From Leisingera sp. ANG59 (GTDB lineage: Bacteria; Pseudomonadota; Alphaproteobacteria; Rhodobacterales; Rhodobacteraceae), in contig NZ_WLCM01000004.1 of assembly GCF_013317235.1 (NCBI RefSeq), positions 1 through 61,857 on the forward strand: a DNA stretch of 61,857 nt, given 5' to 3'. Of the stretch, positions 59,973 through 61,857 are shown one piece after another. Below the pieces are notes generated by a model. It was not told the DNA's origin. It did not search any database and was given only the letters and a program-made list of their open reading frames with translations. A program made the translations under genes and the position numbers. Position 1 is the stretch's first letter; the number at the start of each line of letters is the position of its first letter.

Positions 59973-60767
59973 ATGAAAACCTGTTTTGGATATGTGCGTG
60001 TATCTACCACCAAGCAAGGTGAAGGTGTTTCACTACAAGCGCAAAAGGAGGCAATTACTATCTACGCTGAACGCAATAATATACAAATTACCATGTGGTT
60101 TGAAGAGAAGGAAACCGCCGCTAAGTCAGGGCGCCCAGTCTTCAACCAGATGCTCAAAAAACTGCGCCGGGGCGCTGCCCAAGGGTTAGTGATTCACAAA
60201 ATCGACCGTTCGGCGCGAAACCTAAAAGATTGGGCGATTATTAGCGATCTATCCGACGCAGGGATCGACGTCTTTTTTGCTGCCGAAAGTCTAGATTTTC
60301 GCTCGCGTGGTGGTCGGCTTGCTGCCGACGTACAGGCAGTAGTCGCCGCCGACTTTATCCGCAATCTCAGGGAGGAGTCGATTAAAGGCATGCGCGGGCG
60401 TCTGAAACAAGGACTGTATCCTTGGGGCGCCCCGCTTGGCTACATCGACACTGGACGTGGCAACCCCAAAGCACTTGATCCAGAACGAGCCCACTTTGTT
60501 CGGGAAACCTTTGAACTCTATGCGACTGGTGGTCATTCATTCCGCTCCTTATTGGCAGAAATGACCAGGCGCGGATTAACAAACCGCAAAGGTCGACCTC
60601 TTACTCTACACGGCCTAGAAGCAATGCTTGGCAACCCGTTTTACCGTAAGCGGCGTCTCCACCTCACCCAGGATCAGCTTGACGGCTGGAAGTTCCAGGG
60701 GAGGAGTTCATCGAGCTGGTTAGCGGGGTGTCCTGAAGCGATGGCTTCGAGGGTGGCCTTGAGGTAG
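59973..60767 (+). pseudogene. Large serine recombinase, truncated by IS66
   Basis: The start is an intact serine recombinase. It has a catalytic domain with GYVRVSTTKQGEG (Ser11), KIDRSARNLKDW and SLDFRSRGGRLAADVQAVVAADF. The recombinase (zinc-ribbon-less) domain begins with GAPLGYIDTG and RGLTNRKGRPLTLHGLEAMLGNPFY. At 60646 the IS66 end begins, and after NPFY the frame runs into IS sequence and stops at 60767. Typical members are 450-550 residues, so more than half is missing and the rest, if present, is beyond the IS outside the window. It is very likely non-functional. Confidence 0.85.
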
Positions 60768-61857
60768 GCGAAGGGCTCGACGCCGTTGATCTTTGCCGTG
60801 GCGATGAGCGAAGCGATACGGCCCCAAGCGCGGCCGCCTTCGTCATGGCCAGCGAAGAGCGCGTTCTTTCTCGTCAATGCGATAGGGCGGATCACTCTCC
60901 GAGACGTGACTTTGAGGAGATCCGGCGGCGCTGGCTTTGCAGCCATTCTCCAAACTCGGTGACCAGCGGCGCGGTGCGGGTCTGCCGGGCCGACAGCCGC
61001 TGGCCGGGGCCCATGCCGCGGATCTCAGCCTCGATGCGGTAGAGTTCCGCAATCCGGCGCAGTCCCTCGGCGGCGACCTCCGAGCCATCGCGGTCGAAGA
61101 CCTCCTTCAGCTTCCTGCGGGCGTGGGCCCAACAATGCGCCACGCGGATTGGGTCGCCGCCCTTGCGGGAGGGACGCGTCAGCCGATTGTAACCCTGGTA
61201 GCCGTCGAGCTGCAGGATGCCATCGAAGCCCTGCAATATCTGTTCCGCGTTTTGCCCGGCGCGGCCGGGAGCATAGGTGAAGACCACACCGGGCGGGTCA
61301 TCGCCGCCCCGTCCACGGTCGTCCCGGGCCAGCGCCCAAAGGTATCCGGTCTTTGTCCGGCCCTGGCCCGGGTCCAGAACCGGCGCCGTGGTTTCATCCA
61401 TGAACAGCTTGCCTGAGCCCTTCAGGTGCTTGGCCAGCCTGTCGACCACCGGGCCGAGGTGGAAGGCCGCGGTGCCAACCCAATCGGCGAGCGTGCTGCG
61501 GTGCAGGTCGATCCCGGAGCGGGCCAGGATCTGGCTCTGGCGGTATAACGGCAGGTGATCCGAGAACTTGCTGACCAGCACATGCGCGATGGCGCCCTCG
61601 GTCGGCAGACCACCCTCGATCAGATGGGCCGGCGCCGGAGCCTGGCTGACCCCTTCCGCGCAGGTGCGGCAGGCATACTTGGGCCGGACGGTGGCGATGA
61701 CGCGCAGCTGCGCCGGGATGATATCCAGTCGTTCAGTGCGGTCCTCGCCGATCTGGTGCATTGTCCCGCACCCGCATGGGCAGTCCAAGCTGTCCGGCTC
61801 GATCACCTTTTCGATCCGTGGAAGATCCTTGGGCAGATTGCCACGGTTGCGCCGGGC
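60646..61857 (-). mobile_element. IS66-family element (left end in window, right end outside)
   Basis: The element begins at 60646 with GTAAGCGGCGTCTCC, matching the GTAAGCG terminus of IS66-family elements. The transposase frame begins just inside, on the minus strand. It cuts the serine recombinase after its NPFY motif. The tnpC reading frame continues past the window edge. Accessory tnpA/tnpB genes would lie beyond the edge. Target duplication cannot be checked here. Confidence 0.85.
60674..61857 (-). pseudogene. tnpC: IS66 tnpC transposase with internal deletion, 5' end outside window
   Basis: The minus-strand frame from the window edge to 60892 carries the IS66 N-terminal zinc region (CPCGCGTMHQIGED, ACRTCAEG), YRQSQILARSGIDL, LFMDETTAPVLDPG (first catalytic Asp), ILQLDGYQGYNRL (second Asp) and HCWAHARRKLKEV. 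It then stops after ISSKSRLGE. A second frame from 60946 to 60674 resumes at RRVIRPIALTRKNALFAGHDEGG and ends DELLPWNFQPSS. The intervening part of the family (about 35-40 residues, including the third acidic residue region) is missing, with a frame change near 60890. The enzyme is probably dead. Confidence 0.85.

Larger units (their letters stand above)
42661..61857. mobile_element. Genomic island inserted at tRNA-Leu (right end outside window)
   Basis: Directly after the tRNA the sequence changes to lower and uneven GC. It carries an AlpA-like regulator, two classes of recombinase, two TraD-like ATPases, a replication-relaxation protein, H-NS, IS fragments and many unrecognised genes. The tRNA 3' end would be one att site. 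I found no second copy of it in the window, so the other border should be beyond 61857 or lost. No integrase adjoins the tRNA, so the island may be composite. Confidence 0.75.

Noticed and set aside
42684-61857. Second copy of the tRNA-Leu 3' end as right attachment site
   Set aside because: I looked for the TCTCGACCGCACCA end elsewhere in the window and did not see it; the border is probably outside.

Overview
The window looks like a chromosomal segment of a GC-rich Rhodobacterales (Roseobacter-group) alphaproteobacterium, probably close to Leisingera, Phaeobacter or Ruegeria. The basis is the split glycyl-tRNA synthetase (glyQ and glyS with a small membrane-anchored gene between them), the FolB-FolP-GlmM cluster, alphaproteobacterial ctaD, ilvC, carA and lipB, several family types typical of that group (DUF1178, DUF2244, Hint_2, SleB-type hydrolase), and strong codon GC bias. 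Species assignment is inference.

From 1 to about 42.6 kb the content is core-like. In order it holds: a secreted PRC-barrel protein and a SulP transporter; an acetyltransferase/flavin reductase pair; GNAT, EcsC, DUF1178 and SDR genes; a SPOR/peptidoglycan-binding/trypsin-fold protein whose catalytic residues are lost; glyQ-(small gene)-glyS; a divergent pyruvate-phosphate-dikinase-like enzyme; a cell-wall hydrolase; folB-folP-glmM; two EamA exporters; ilvC with two divergently transcribed Lrp/AsnC regulators; a class V aminotransferase; an M50-like membrane protease; a UbiH-type hydroxylase; a HAD nucleotidase; a GntR regulator; a GT2 glycosyltransferase with a secretion-ATPase N-domain; carA; a YqeY protein; a DUF2244 protein; ctaD with an FNR-type site upstream; a HIT protein; an alpha/beta-hydrolase-like protein without nucleophile or histidine; lipB; and two paralogous secreted peptidoglycan-binding proteins, one carrying a caspase domain. 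Many transcription units end in clear intrinsic terminators.

A tRNA-Leu(GAG) gene lies at 42597-42683. Everything after it (about 19 kb, running off the right edge) has the character of an integrated mobile island. It has lower and uneven GC, an AlpA-like excisionase, two recombinases of different classes, two VirD4/TraD-like ATPases, a replication-relaxation family protein, its own H-NS protein, IS debris, and many unrecognised small genes. Three blocks stand out. The first (43.5-46.7 kb) has an HNH-like protein divergent from a Cys-rich protein, followed by a protein with a PD-(D/E)XK (QxK) nuclease signature; it is a candidate defence cluster. The second (46.9-51.1 kb) is a four-gene minus-strand unit of membrane protein, small protein, TraD-like ATPase and replication-relaxation protein, with an inverted repeat inside it; it is a candidate minimal DNA-mobilisation module. 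The third (53.6-60.6 kb) contains an XRE/putative nuclease-fold pair, a 114-nt structured repeat, exported proteins, a compact tyrosine recombinase, a DUF3768 protein, a second ATPase and a serine recombinase. That serine recombinase is cut by an IS66-family element, and the IS66 transposase itself has an internal deletion.

All family names come from reading motifs and remembered family features. No database search was run.
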